A DNA stretch of 64,000 nucleotides. Origin: Saksenaea vasiformis B4078. Taxonomy: Eukaryota > Mucoromycota > Mucoromycetes > Mucorales > Saksenaeaceae. Where the stretch lies: assembly GCA_000697055.1 (NCBI GenBank), contig JNDT01002122.1:24966-88965 (forward strand), written 5' to 3'. The position numbers were made by a program, and so were the translations under genes. The notes under the pieces were generated by a model. The model searched no databases and was not told the origin of the DNA. It saw only the letters and a program-made list of their open reading frames with translations. Shown here in pieces: positions 47,791 through 60,700 of this stretch (position 1 is its first letter; every line of letters begins with the position of its first letter).

Positions 47791-49253
47791 CATGTGTCCA
47801 GTTTTTTCAAAGATGTATTGTATTAAAAATGGAAGCATCACAATAAAACTTCATTATTGTTCCAAATGAGGACTCCTCTATGAGTGGTACAGCGACCCAC
47901 TATCACTAAAGAGAATAATGAACTGTTCTTTTAAGATTGATATCCATGGGATCAGCCCTCTCTTCCTAATCTGTAATACCTCGACCGTTTCCATTTACAG
48001 TACTAACCTTAGCTGCCAGTTTGCCACGTTAAAGAGTAGTTCAATTATTCTTGACGCGTGTCTTTCTACAGTATATCGAGCCACTTAAACGCAATGCGTG
48101 TCCCGGTCGAATGCCGTTTATAGACATCAGGAACACAAACAGTGGGACGCTTCAAGCCTTTACATAGTCATTCCCTCCCCCTTTAGGTTCAAGTGCGCCG
48201 GACGGGTTGTCATCAAAATCCTTAATCCAAAACTCACAACACCTGGGAAAGTGTCTTCCCAGTTTGTCTTCTTGACCTTTTCATTCAAATCCCGGGAGCA
48301 CTCCTCCGTCGCTAGCGCTGTACTCACTAATAAGCTTGAGGTATGCTCGCTGAGCTCAATCTTCTTTTGATGGAAAAGGATAAAACAGGATTACAGACCG
48401 AAAGTACGAGCCCACAAACAACCTTTACCAGTAAGTTGCCAGCTGCCAGATTGCTGCTGCAGACTCTCCTTTTTCATTTCTTCATGCCGCGCGCGTCTTC
48501 TGTCACTTCTCCGCTTTTTTGTTCTCTAACTAACTTTGTGATTATCTTTATAGACTGTACAACATGGGAAATAATCGCTAAATCCATGAACATTCTTTGC
48601 AACATGCAGAAACAAGGCTACTAACTACAAGGTAGGCAAAATGATCATATCTTTGTCAAGGATGAAATCCATGCTAATAACAATACTAAACAAAGGGAAT
48701 TACCCTAGTCGTAAGAGAACGCAGATTATTAAAAGATATTTGCAGATGAAGTCGATAAACAGAAGGAAGAACTATTGATCAACCAGAAACTGCCGTTTGG
48801 CTGGTGTATACGGAAAAAAGGAATTTTGCATACAATAGCGGAGGATCCTTGTGGCCTTTAGATCTCATATTCGAGATTGTTAACACACTTGTAAACGCAA
48901 CCATGTGGAGATTCCATTGGAAGTCATAGATACCGCGTCGTGAGGTGACAGCGAGTAGCTTTGTCTACCGTCATCAACTTTCGAGCCTGGAATCTAGGAA
49001 AAAACGACCGCCTCATGAAAATCTAGTTAGAGCCATTTCCATTGAGAAATGTGATTTTGCGATGTTTTCACGCTTAGTTACTGTGGTTAAGCTCCAACCT
49101 TCCTCATCCGCGTTGCATTTTTCATGGATGCTAGTTTCCAACTTGCGCAAAGCAATTCCACCAATCAGCGTGCACTATCAGTCGCAGCCCAACTCCTCGA
49201 CAAAAAAAATTTCGCCGTTTCCCGCAAGTTGATCTAAGCAAGGACGCGATAAC
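47791..49253. other. Intergenic, no gene recognised
   Basis: About 1.5 kb. Open frames at 48,098-48,370 and 48,343-48,624 have no recognisable domain. The last 200 bp should contain the Trm82 promoter. Confidence 0.4.
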
Positions 49254-50868
49254 ATGCCGCATCGAATTCCCTTCGTTAAAATTGCCCACAATCCCGTCAA
49301 GCCAGAGCTTGTGCTTGCGAATGGTCAGCATTTTCTGGTGTTGAACACGAGGTGAGAGCTCTTGTCGATCATGATCTTGTGGAGCTGATTTACTTCGTGA
49401 CCAGCACTGGCGATCTGCTGAAAGCATATCCTGAGGACGCAGACCGAAATCAGAAATACACTGATCTGCACCGTTGCATGGCTTTCAATGCCGATGGCAC
49501 ATTGTTTGCAAGCACAGGCGAGGATAAAATGATTCGCGTGTGGAACACAAACGACTGGTCTCTGAAGTTGACGAGGTACCCTTATGAAGGATTGTCTTCA
49601 AACCGTGCTAATGAGAAGTATTTATTATTAGAAACGCCAATAAACGCGTCAATGCGATCCAATTCACTAAGGAATGCCACATCGTCGTGGCCGATAAGTT
49701 TGGTGATGTTTACCGGTAGGTAGACAAAATGCATCTATGCAACAGATGTATTCATTGTCTTTGTCGATACCAGCCACCCACTTGAACCCGCTACCGACAG
49801 CAAGCTTTCGCCTATTGTGGGTCACGTTTCGATGGTCACTGACATGGTAAATATTCTTTATTCTTTGGCCTGCGGGAGGGTATGGTACTCATATTCTACT
49901 TCTATCCAGATCGTATCATCAGATGATAAATTTGTCATAACCGCAGATCGCGATGAACACGTTCGAGTCAGCCGATATCCCAATGGCCACAATATCGAGA
50001 CATTTTGTTTGGGACATACTGAGTAAGGATCCTGAAAAAAGAAATGATGCTGCAAATGGTTATCTAAATGCCACAGTGTTGTGACATGCGTGGGATTGCT
50101 GCCATGGTCTGCTGGAAAGATTGTATCTGCTGGTGGTGACAGTACGATCCGTGTGTGGGATTATTTAAAGGGAACCGAGCTTCAGAAGCTCGATATCAAG
50201 TCATATATTGAGAAATACACACCCGCAGTAAGTATATACAGGTCTCGCATTTGATAAATTAACCGTGGTATGCAGGCTGCCGATGCCAACTCGGCCGATC
50301 CAATGGTGGCATCCATTGCGTTAGATGTTGAATCTCAATCTTTGGCGGTTGCATTTGCAAAGTAAGTGATTCCTGGAGAGAAAAATGGGAAATGACAAGC
50401 TGGCTCTCTAGAACACCAGCGATTCTCGTGTTTGAATGGAATGAGAAGTTTGAATACAAGGAGACCTTGGAGACAGCGGATCCTGTGCTTGATATCAGTT
50501 TGGATACAGAAGGTCGCTTGTGGGCGTCGCTTGCTGCTTCCGAAGGAAAGGACATGTTGGCTCTCTTCCAAAAGAAGGACGGAAAGGTAAAAGGAAAAAT
50601 TGTTTGCTTGGATGATGGTCTTAAATGGAAATAGTTTGAGCGCGTAGCGTCAGATGACGCCATAGTGAAGCAGATCAATGCTGCCGAAGCTGGATTAGGT
50701 AATTTGTATAAAACACAAAAGGCTACGTGAGATTAACTCGACCTAGTGGAAGTGCTGCCCGATCTGTATAGCATCTTTGGCCTCCGAAAATTCCTTGATC
50801 TGCCCGAACAGACAGAAGAGGGTGAGAATGATCAAGGAAAGAACAAGAAGCGGAAAGTTGCGGCATAA
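49254..50868 (+). CDS. TRM82: tRNA (guanine-N7-)-methyltransferase non-catalytic WD40 subunit, 10 exons
   Basis: Predicted 378 aa. Exons: 49254-49351, 49405-49575, 49632-49715, 49774-49846, 49910-50022, 50077-50227, 50276-50361, 50412-50586, 50635-50698 and 50747-50868. WD40 blades are visible as CMAFNADGTLFASTGEDKMIRVWN, VNAIQFTKECHIVVADKFGDVY, GHVSMVTDM, FVITADRDEHVRVSRYP and CVGLLPWSAGKIVSAGGDSTIRVWDY. ADKFGDVY followed by GH..M.TD and TADRDEHVRVSRYP are hallmarks of Trm82/WDR4. This protein stabilises Trm8 for m7G46 formation in tRNA. The C terminus (DLYSIFGLRKF and a Lys-rich tail) also fits. This is the most intron-dense gene for its length here. It converges on the NIPA gene, with 182 bp between stops. 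Confidence 0.94.
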
Positions 50869-51050
50869 ATTATATATCTATGATAAACCTTGACTTTGCC
50901 CGATCTTGAGATGGAGAATGTGTATTTCTATAAGCTTTCTTTTAAAGATTTGGATATGATCAACCGCGGCGTATTTATGTATTCACATGTGTAGTATGGA
51001 CTAAATTAGCTTTTGAATGTCCATGACCTAGTTACGGGGGTATTAACGGA

Positions 51051-53147
51051 TTAGTTCAGGTCCCTATGTTCAGTACGGTTTTCTATTCCTGACAATCGTG
51101 CTGAATTGCGTTTATCACTATCTCGCCGCGCAATCGGTGTCAGCTCCCGATCCTGTAAGGTATCACGCTGTGATGTAATGGTTGAGGCTGTAGGAATTTC
51201 GATTTCTATTGCATCTGCTTCGGATGTATGAAGGGGTGGCTCTTGCGTGATACCGGCAAGGCCGTTGAGAAGGCTACCGAGTGCTGAATCACGCTTTCGT
51301 CCTGTGAACTGAAATGACTGTCGCTGTGGCGAGCTTGCTAGCTGAATGGGCTGAGAAATGGTCGGGTCGTTTAATCGATCGGCCAGTTGTGATGTCAAAG
51401 AAAAGCCTGGGAAATAGGAACTTCGTCGTCGATGATGTCCCATTTTTGTATTTCCCTGCCAATCTTCTGTCTGCGGAGAAGATTTGAAGGTGGCGCTCAT
51501 TCTATTTTCTGCGCGCGATGGACGAGAGAAGGAGTCGAAATGCACCTGTTGATGCGAATAGTCAATCGGATGGTGCTCGTTTGGAACTTGTGGCTGATCT
51601 TCATTCGTAGTGGCGGCGATGGGAGGATCTAGGACATCATCTGCGCGAATGGATAGGGAAGGGGAGACACCTTTGTCTCGGTTTGTCGTGATAAGATAAA
51701 CTCCCAGGAATTCAATGGCACAGCCGGTCATAAACCTAACGCGCCAAGTTAAGTATCAAGCTGCATTTTAGGATACCTTTACCTGGACGTCTGTTCCATG
51801 TTCATACCGTCAAAGTCGTGGTACAGCACAGCGCTACCGATGATCGCGGAAATGGTAAAAAGTACAAATTGCGTAGGTATTACTTCGGTTGAATCAAAAC
51901 GCTGAAGGGCTTTGTTGAGGTACTTGATCTGGAGGATAGCCGTTGCAACCAAGACCAGTATCAGGATATAAGAAATCGGATATCTTACAAGCTATATCAG
52001 CACATTACAGGAAAAAGAAGAGAAAGGTACATACGTAAACATATTAAATAGGGTCAAACTCAGCAAAGAGGCGACACTTTTAGTACAGAGAACGGTATAA
52101 CCACCTAGACAGATACATTGGTTTTTCTGTACCTTCTTTGAATTGCCTACTTACCATAAATGGCAACCAGGCCAAGATCAATCATAATACTTTGTGGGCC
52201 ATACAGTGGTGAGAGGATTGTGAGTACAGCAATAGCTATTCCCGTGATACAAAAATAGATAATCGACTGGGTTTGGGTAAGGGCTTCCATGACCAATTCC
52301 GGAGATAACTACACGGCATCAGCTTTTTTTTGTTCGGTCCATTGTGGGTTATTTGATACAAACCGCTCCTTCTTCCGCATTGGAGCTTAGAACCACCATG
52401 GCAGCACCTGTGACAGCTAGAACAACGCCTAATAGGTCACGTTTGCGGAAAACTTCTTTTAGCATCAGCGGTGCTAGTATTACATTGGATACTAATGTGG
52501 CAGTTCCCAAGGGTGCAATTGTGGAAGCAGGTGCAAACCCATAGGCTACAGAGTGTTTTACTTTCAGCGTTGCTCCTCGACACATATACGTCCTGTACTT
52601 ACCCACAAAGTTTCCAACTTCTCCGAGAACCATCATGGAGATACCGAGCCACCACAGCTTGGATTTTAGATAATCCGAGTCATTACCCTTCTGCTCCTGT
52701 GCCATAGCTATGATCAATTTCTGATGCTCTAATTCCTCTTCCTCAGATCGTGGAATTTCATCTGAGGTTCTCGGAGAGGAATATCCGTCATCCGGAAAAA
52801 ATTGATCATAATGGCCGCTCGATGCTGATATCCAACGTGGCGGTTCATCCATGTTGGCAAAATATTTTGCCATTTGTCGCTCCTGAATTTTGTTGTGCTA
52901 CAAAGACGAAGAGAAAAAAATAAAAATAAAACAGATGAGTTTGCCGATGGAGGTCATGAGACGTTTCGTACAGCTAGTTTTTGAATGTTAAGCGCGACGG
53001 ATATCAGTGCCTGAAACGTGACAGCTGTTAGCTAACTTGTTAAATACTTTGCTTGACCAGGCTTACATTGCCACAGACTGAAACCATGACACCGATAAAA
53101 GTATTGAAGGCGGCATCGCTATCTTGAAGTTCCGGATCCGACACCAT
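51051..53147 (-). CDS. NIPA-type magnesium transporter (DUF803), 8 exons
   Basis: Predicted 572 aa; exons 53067-53147, 52972-53010, 52603-52897, 52364-52545, 52155-52308, 52031-52104, 51783-51991 and 51051-51735. The first membrane segment, FIGVMVSVCGNALISVALNIQK, is split across exons 1-2. It is followed by a cytosolic insert rich in Ser/Glu, then WWLGISMMVLGEVGNFVG and YGFAPASTIAPLGTATLVSN. The next conserved blocks are LSPLYGPQSIMIDL, TKSVASLLSLTLFNMF, YISYILILVLVATAI-like helices and LQRFDSTEVIPTQF-like sequence. These mark the NIPA family of Mg2+ transporters with about nine helices. The C-terminal 220 residues are a polar, Ser/Arg-rich tail, probably cytosolic and regulatory. Exon 4 ends at a weaker GTTTGT donor. 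Substrate is by family. Confidence 0.9.
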
Positions 53148-54984
53148 CAGCGCAGCGATGACGACGGTAACTCGACGTCGAAATAAGAGAAGAAAGAGGA
53201 AGAATACTGCCTTAGGAAAGCCCGCATGCAATGTGTAGTGACGGATTTTGATTGATTGTCCGACGAAAAAAAGGCACGGAAACAATGCCCACCATTTTGC
53301 AGCTTCACGCTAATTTTGGGATTGGGCCTTGTCAAAAGGCACTGGATAGAATCAAATGTACCTGTTTCCGTCAGACCGTTAGTTTATGCTGTAGCATGCA
53401 GACGTCAGGAAAAAATATGTATTTTTGAATAGCTGCGTTCCGTCGGACGCAAACCCTAAATTCGTAACCACAAAGGAAGTACCTAACTGGATGCTGAGCT
53501 TTCATACCGGCTTCACGGAAAACGCGAAAATATGTGTTTTTTTCTGTTCAAGATGTTCTTATAGCGTAATTTGTTGGTTTATATTAAACTTCTAAGCAGT
53601 AACAGATCCATATCCTTCTTGAGCGAGGACACTGCTATCGATAAATCTCACTCTATGCTGTGTAACAAAAGAAAGTAGCAGGGCTTTATTTTTACATTGT
53701 TGTCCCAAGCTGCTCCTTGTAAACATTGAATGCATTAGCTTCAGGTGCCTGAGAGGTCTGAATGTATATTTAGTTGCAGGTTGGGAAGAATACTAGATTT
53801 ATTTTTAAAAAAGATATATGGCTCCTTGCAGCAGCCTCTACCATTTCTTTGGCAGCGACAGACGATTGTGTACCATGAACAACGTATCTTATCCTTTCCA
53901 TTGCCGTTGTCTAATATCGTACACTTGACCACTGTAGTTGAACCTCTTTGCTAATCTTCTTTTGCCAGAATGTTTGGTCTAAACCAATTTACACTGGCAC
54001 TCCTGTTTCTTGTAGTGATCATAGAGTGATTGCATTCAATGAGGATAGTAATGATGCAATTAGATATTCATAGTTGTCCTATCAGGACGAATGACAAGTT
54101 TAAAGTTACTTGCATTTCAGTTAGACAGTAGTGTAAAATGGGCAATCATTATCCTATACTAGGAAATACGTAAGTTCGGATACCATCTTCTATCAGGTTG
54201 TATGTATTGAAACATCAAATGATGTAGTCGTGCATTTAGCATATCCATCGCACGTTATCTTTTTCCATGAAGCAACTTTTTTTTGCCAGACATTGCAACA
54301 TACTCATTCAGTAACATCTTTAGGTCATCTCCTCATGCGCGATCAGCATCATTGACAAGAAGGATCTCTGTCTTGAGCCTTTTTCAGTCAAATGTGATAT
54401 TCTTGTTTCAATCATAAAGTAGCTAAAATGAATAGCTCCTCATATCTAACGTTACGATAAAAATGTATAGCGGTAAACAAAAGCATTTTCTGTATGCGAT
54501 CATTTAATGGAACACAAGGGTACCATACGTTGAAAAGAGCACAAATGTTAAACTCCCTACACTGAGTTTTGATTGTCTTCTAACACGCGGAAGCATATTT
54601 CAGGGGGACAAAAGAACAGAAAATCAAATTGTTATGATACAAAACATTAGACGATGGTAATACTGAGCGTGGTAATTTTTTGATGTCCAACGATTTGCAA
54701 AAAACTCACGCGGCCTGTGCCGCCCCACATTCTGGATTACCATTTTTGAACGGAGCATAACCTTAATTTGAGCAGCGCACGAGCATCAATAAAGATAGCT
54801 AAATATTGATTGGTTGCTGAATAGTTGACAACCCGTCCCTTTTTTTCAGCAAATGATCGTCTTCTCCTTAAAACCGTTCAATTTCTTTTTCGTATTCCCA
54901 CTCTTTTTCCTTTTTTCCTTCTTTTTACTACTTTTCCTTTTGCCACCGTCCGACGTGAACGGAAACATTCCTTAAATCCCCATT
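53148..54984. other. Intergenic, no gene recognised
   Basis: About 1.8 kb between the start of the NIPA gene and the coiled-coil gene, so it holds two divergent promoters at its ends. A CT-rich tract at 54,830-54,960 lies directly before the coiled-coil ATG. No other feature is supported. Confidence 0.4.
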
Positions 54985-55257
54985 ATGAGCGTTCAAGCCG
55001 CGGTGGCTTTCCTCAACAAATCCAACAATGATGTTTGTCCAAAGCCTACCATCACACCCTCCAAAATAAACACGTGGAAACCAACGACTGAAAAAGAGAA
55101 TACAACCAACCGAGTATCAGATGAATTGAAACGGATGAAACCGGCTGGTGGCGGCGTCGCCACTATTCTCAGCAAGTTCGGTCAACAACCGCCATCAACA
55201 ACTCCTCCCAATAATCGCGTTTTACCTATCAGATCGACATCAACGAAACCCTTGTCA

Positions 55258-55297
<40 letters not shown>

Positions 55298-56778
55298 TTG
55301 CTTCATCAAAGAGCTCTCCTTCAAGACCTCCCGAGTCTTCTCTCTCCTCACCTCCTGCTACTGTCCCCCGTCCCTCCGTTTCATCTCTTGAACAAAAGAA
55401 ACGACGCCAATCTCATTTGGATATAATTAGTGATGAACTTATCTCCATTTATCAGGATGCGTTGGACAAAGCGTCTGCTGCAGATGACCGCATCAAAAAA
55501 TTAGAAGCGGAACTTGAACTTGCATTGTCCGATTCAACCAAAGTCAGGGATTACGAAATACGAGTCGAGTACCTTGCACAAAAACTAGAGCAGGTATCCC
55601 AGGAGCGAGACAGTTTGGAAAAAGAATTGGAAATCTCTCGACAGGATCAGAGAAACCTTGACACTCCCGTGTCTCCTACTTGTCATCCCCTACCCGTAAC
55701 GCCCCAAGAAGAAGAGGAAACCTGCCCTGAAACAGAGGAATCAAATAGCGAAAATGAGGAGATATTGAATGGTATTGTGGAGTCATATAAACATGGAGAA
55801 GAAGATTGTGCAATGAATGAAAAGCAGCAAAAAGAAATTGATGCGTTAAACGAACAACTGGCTGCCTATGATCGAGGTGTGAAGCTCGCCATGGAAACTT
55901 ACGTCAGGCAGTTGGAAATACAACGATTGGAAACAAATGCATTGAAAAAAGTGGTCACCAAGCAAGAAGAATTGATAGGGAAGCTAGAAACAAGACTAAG
56001 CAACCCTGAATTAACAGCGAAGGTAAATTATGATCTTCCCCCTAAAATGTTGTGGCACTAACGTGGCCAGTAGGCGAATGCACAGTTGCATGCTGTTAGT
56101 GATGGGATGGGTAGACATAGTATTCAACGCATCAATTCGATTGCTGGAAACGAGGTGTTACTACGAGAACAAGTCGAATTACAGCGTATTGAACTCGAAG
56201 ATAAACGCGAGCTATTAACTCAGCTCCTGAATGAGCGAGAGAACTTGTTACACGTTGTGCAGACCGACACGGTTGTACCCAAGAAGAATCGATCATCTGC
56301 ACGATCTTCGATTGATTTCCTGGCAGAGCTTACCAAATCGGATCTGCATCTTGCCTCCAGTTCACCGACAAGGTCAAACTCTGGTCGCATATCTCGTTCC
56401 TCCTATGGTTCACAGACACGGGGAAGATCAACCCCACCACCTAGCGCTCCTCCAAGAGATCCATTACCTCCTGTACCTGCCTCATCGTCCAAATCATCCG
56501 TTCGTGGTTCTTTCTCAAGTTCTCGTGGGTCACTCGCTTCTTCTACCACTTCATGGTCCTCTACAGACTATGATAGACATGCCGTACCACTTCATCCATC
56601 TCGATTAAGCGAGAAGGAGATGATGTATACAAAAATTGAAGCAATACCAGGTCCTGGTCATACCATCCAGCAGCAGCAACAACACTTTGTCGACACAAAT
56701 GTGCAATCAAGGACAGCAAAGAAACCCACTAGCTTTTGGAAGAGTTGGAAACACAAAAAGGCATTGGAATCAAGGTAG
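54985..56778 (+). CDS. Coiled-coil, low-complexity protein of unknown function, 2 exons
   Basis: Predicted 580 aa; exons 54985-56022 and 56074-56778. The N terminus is Ser/Thr/Pro-rich with a 13-Thr run. Coiled coil covers about residues 140-215 (LISIYQDALDKASAADDRIK onward) and, after an acidic break, about 265-345 (KQQKEIDALNEQLAAYDRG). It continues after the intron as REQVELQRIELEDKRELLTQ. The last 190 residues are Ser/Pro/Arg-rich with short poly-Gln, closing in a basic motif (SFWKSWKHKKAL). No catalytic domain or membrane segment is visible. Length and pattern suggest a cytoskeletal or polarity scaffold, but I cannot place it in a family. The phase and splice sites are clear. Confidence 0.85.
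55258..55296 (+). repeat. (ACT)13 trinucleotide microsatellite inside a coding exon
   Basis: Thirteen uninterrupted ACT codons encode 13 threonines. Absence of synonymous interruptions indicates recent slippage, so length variation between strains is expected. Confidence 0.95.
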
Positions 56779-56990
56779 TAGTTAATACCTTTGCCTTTTT
56801 TTTCTTTTTTCTTTTTCTTTGGTCCTATTTCTTTTCTACTGTAACATAGTCTTTTTTTCACTTCTTTGTTTTTCTTTGTTTCTTTCGCATTTCTTCGTTT
56901 TCCCTGTACATCAAATGTCCGTTTACATATTATCCTGTAACCCCGCCAAAAAAGAAAAAGAAAAAATGGTTTTCTACACCTATACTGTCT

Positions 56991-57558
56991 TCAGCCCCAT
57001 GCAGCTGTAGTGCAGTAATTGATTATTAAATGACCGTCTGTGCTAAAACACTAACCGATGCTACTGAGAAATCTCATATCCAACTTTATATCTTATCAAT
57101 TTACCTTGTGAAGATTAGCAACCGTCTCATCTGGTGGAGGAGAGAATGCGCTATTAATATAAAGAAACTAAAATAGGGATATCAGCTTTACATTTGAACA
57201 GCTTTCTAAAACATACCAGTGGATCTGAACCCTGGCTTTTAAGCTCTTTTCGAAGAAACTGGATCACCGTCTGGAATTTGTTGGAAGCAGTGATTTTGTA
57301 AAAGCTCTGCTTCAGTATAGGCGCATTGCCAATGGCTCTAAACCGTACAATGACTAACATGCGTAAGAGTCGATCAAAAAGAGTATGTCCTTTTCATCCA
57401 CCTTTGGAGGTATCTTTTTGTTTATGCAATGCAACAACCTCATCGAAAGAACGACTGGCTGCGGTTGCCGGTTCTGTATTCTCAGACACTCGTTGTTCCT
57501 CAGTTGCTGAAGAAAGACTGCTCTCCGTTGCAGATGAGGTCCCTGCGTCGTTCTCCAT
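56991..57558 (-). CDS. ATG12: Ubiquitin-like autophagy protein Atg12, 4 exons
   Basis: Predicted 138 aa; exons 57402-57558, 57217-57353, 57105-57167 and 56991-57050. An unstructured Ser/Thr/Glu-rich N-terminal extension precedes the ubiquitin fold: VIVRFRAIGNAPILKQSFYK, FLRKELKSQG, FLYINSAFSPPPDETVANLH, then CFSTDGHLIINYCTTAAWG. The protein ends exactly at the Gly that Atg7/Atg10 attach to Atg5. The Atg12-Atg5 conjugate acts as the E3-like factor for Atg8 lipidation at the phagophore. All three introns were needed to join these motifs, and each has GT..AG borders. The 3' end faces the coiled-coil gene (212 bp between stops). The 5' end faces RPN1 across a 164-bp shared spacer. Confidence 0.96.
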
Positions 57559-57620
57559 GAAACCCGTACATCATTTCGCCGCATGAAAGAGCTGAGTTTT
57601 TTCGCCGTTATGGGCAGGGA

Positions 57621-57641
57621 CACGTCACGTCCCATGACGTG
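57621..57641. promoter_or_regulatory. CRE/ATF-like inverted repeat in the ATG12-RPN1 bidirectional promoter
   Basis: CACGTCA (57621-57627) and TGACGTG (57635-57641) are perfect reverse complements with a 7-bp spacer, lying near the middle of the 164-bp spacer between two divergent ATGs. TGACG half-sites are bound by bZIP factors of the CREB/ATF/HAC1 class. Binding is inference; the repeat itself is plain in the sequence. Confidence 0.55.
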
Positions 57642-57722
57642 GATTAGCGCTCAAATCCCACGCGTAATAGGTTCGCAACGGTTTCGCTTTCCCTTTTATT
57701 CTTTTTAATCGATCAGTCGACA

Positions 57723-60700
57723 ATGGTAAACGAAGACCAGAAGAAACAGGTTGCCGAAAAGCAGAATGGAGATCACACCGAAGATATGGCTGTTGATGAA
57801 AAGCCAAAAGACAAGAACGACAACAAGGAACAAGAGGAAGAGCTAGTAAATAATCTTACTAAAAACCGAGATGACGAATAGCTTACCATGCATCTAGTCT
57901 GAAGAGGACCAACAGTTGAAAAATGAATTGGAGCTTTTGGTAGAGAGACTCCAGGTACCTCAACGGCTTCTCAATCGGTCGATGCACTGAAACACACGTC
58001 TTGTAGGAGCAAAACCAAGAACTTCATCGTCCTGCTCTGGAACACCTACGCACATTGATTCGTACATCCACCAGCTCCATGACTTCAGTCCCGAAGCCCC
58101 TCAAGTTTCTCAGCCCTCATTACTCTCTACTGAAAGATCTCCATGCAGGCTGGGCAGAGTCAGCAGACAAGGTACAAAACATTACTGGCCTTTTCTCGTT
58201 TGCTTAGTGTCTTGTTAGAAACTTTTTGCTGATATCCTATCGGTGCTGTCGATGACTTATGCGGAAGAGGGCCAGCGGGAATGTTTACGTTACAGACTGA
58301 TTGGCTCCACTGAGGAAGATATCGGCTCTTGGGGCCATGAGTATGTTAGACATCTTTCTGGTGAAATTATGCAGGAATACGAAGCGCGTACCGAAAGCGA
58401 AGCACCTTCCGAGGAATTATTGGCTTTGGCTTTGGAAATCGTGCCATTTTTCCTTCATCACAATGCTGAGGCCGATGCCGTGGATCTTTTGCTGGAACTG
58501 GAGGCAATCAACGAGCTACCAAAGTTTGTGGATAAAAATACATATGAACGTGTTTGCTTGTATATGTTGGGGTAAGGCAAACAAAAAAAAAACATCTAAA
58601 ATGCAGTTTTAACGGTTTCCCTATTTTAGTTGTGTCAACCTCCTAGCTCCACCAGACGATTTGTATTTCTTGCGAACTGCTCGTATCATTTACCGTCAGC
58701 AGGAAAAATACAGCCAGGCGTTAATCTTGTCCATCAAAATGGGCGACATGGATTTCATCAAAGAAGATTTCGATTCATGCCCTGACCCGTATGTAAAATA
58801 CATGCAAACGATTGCAGTATTGCTAAAGAGGAGGATTATTTTTAGGGTTGAAAAGAAACAGATGGCGTTCTTGCTTGCCCGTCAACAGATCCACATCCAA
58901 ACAGATGATGTAGAACTCAGCGAATGTTTAAACAACACCCATCTTTCGCGTCATTTCATCTCTCTTGCTAAAGATCTTGATGTACTTGAGCCAAAGGTAC
59001 CAGATGATATTTACAAGACGTATCTGGAAAATCACAGTAAGTGAACCTACCGTTGTCACACCGGAGATTCATGCTTTCTTCTTAAGGATCCACTTTTGGT
59101 CCCAATGTCGAGTCCGCTAGAAACAATCTTGCCTCTTCGTTTGTGAATGCATTTGTGAACGCTGGATTTGGCAAAGATAAGCTTATGCTTTCTGACGAAG
59201 ATGGTAGCAATTCATGGATTTATAAAACAAAGGATCTGGGTAAATTGCTTGTGTAAAGTGAGAATATAAGCTCATCACATGATTAGGTATGATGAGCGCA
59301 ACTGCATCCCTTGGTATGATTTTGCTTTGGGATATCGAAATTGGTCTTTCGGTTATTGACCAATACTTGGGTTCTAATGATAACAACATTAAGGTGAGAT
59401 TTGATATGAGTGGCACAATAAGGTTAATGTTTTGCATGATCAGGCCGGAGCTGTGCTGGCTATCGGCATCCTGAACTCTGGTGTGCGCGAAGAAACTGAT
59501 CCTGCGCTCGCCTTATTGACAGATGCTCTTGAAAGTGGAAATCCGCTCATCAAGCAGTCTGCAACCTTTGGGTAAGCTAGTCAGATGAGCAAGGATTGAA
59601 GACGATTAACCGCGAGGACGTAGCCTTGGTCTTGCCTATGCTGGCTCGGCACGTGAAGAAGTCGCAGATTTGTTGCTGCACATGGTGAGCGATACTACTC
59701 TGTCCATGGAAATGTCCTCCATGGCAGCTTTAGCACTTGGTATGGTGTTTGTCGGCACATGCAATGGCGACATTACGAGCACCATCCTTCAGACGATGAT
59801 GGAACGTGAAGATATCTATTTGAAGGAGACCTGGTCACGATTTATGGCGTTGAGTCTTGGTCTTTTGTATCTCGGTAAATATCGTTATGAAATAGGTTGA
59901 TATGTACTAATGCGATGGATCATAGGCAAACAGGATGCATCAGACGCAACACTTGAAACACTGAAAGCCATTGAACATCCGATTGGAAAACAGGCAGAGG
60001 TTTTGGTTGAAGCGTTATCTTATGCTGGCACTGGAAATGTGTTAAAGGTTCAGAAGATGCTACACATTTGTAACGACCATATCGACAAGGAAAAGGAGGA
60101 CGATACACATCAAGCATTTGCAACCATTGGTGTTGCTTTAATTGCCATGGGCGAAGATATTGGTTCGGAAATGTGTTTGCGCACATTTAACCATTTGGTA
60201 CGACATCTAGATCGGCTTATTATTTTATTAACACCATTTCTAGATGCATTATGGTGAACCTGTTATCAGAAAGGCCGTTCCATTGGCCCTCGGTCTGCTC
60301 TGTGCCTCCAATCCTATTGTCAATATCCTCGATACGCTCAGTAAATACTCCCATGACAATGATAGCGATGTTGCCCAAAGTGCCATCTTTGCAATGGGTC
60401 TTGTTGGTGCTGGTACCAACAATGCGCGCTTGGCTCAGATGTTGCGACAGTTGGCCAGTTTCTATCACAAAGATGCATCCAGCTTGTTCATGGTCCGCAT
60501 TGCGCAGGGTCTGCTGCACATGGCCAAGGGTACCATGACCTTGAATCCGTTCCATACCGACCGTCAAATTATGTCCCCGGTGGCACTGGCAGGCTTGATG
60601 ACAAGTATCATTGCCTTCACCGATCATAAATCATGTAAGTGAAATTCAGACTCCATGTATGAGTAAGATTGTTGATTGTGTATCGTCTAGTTATCTTTGC

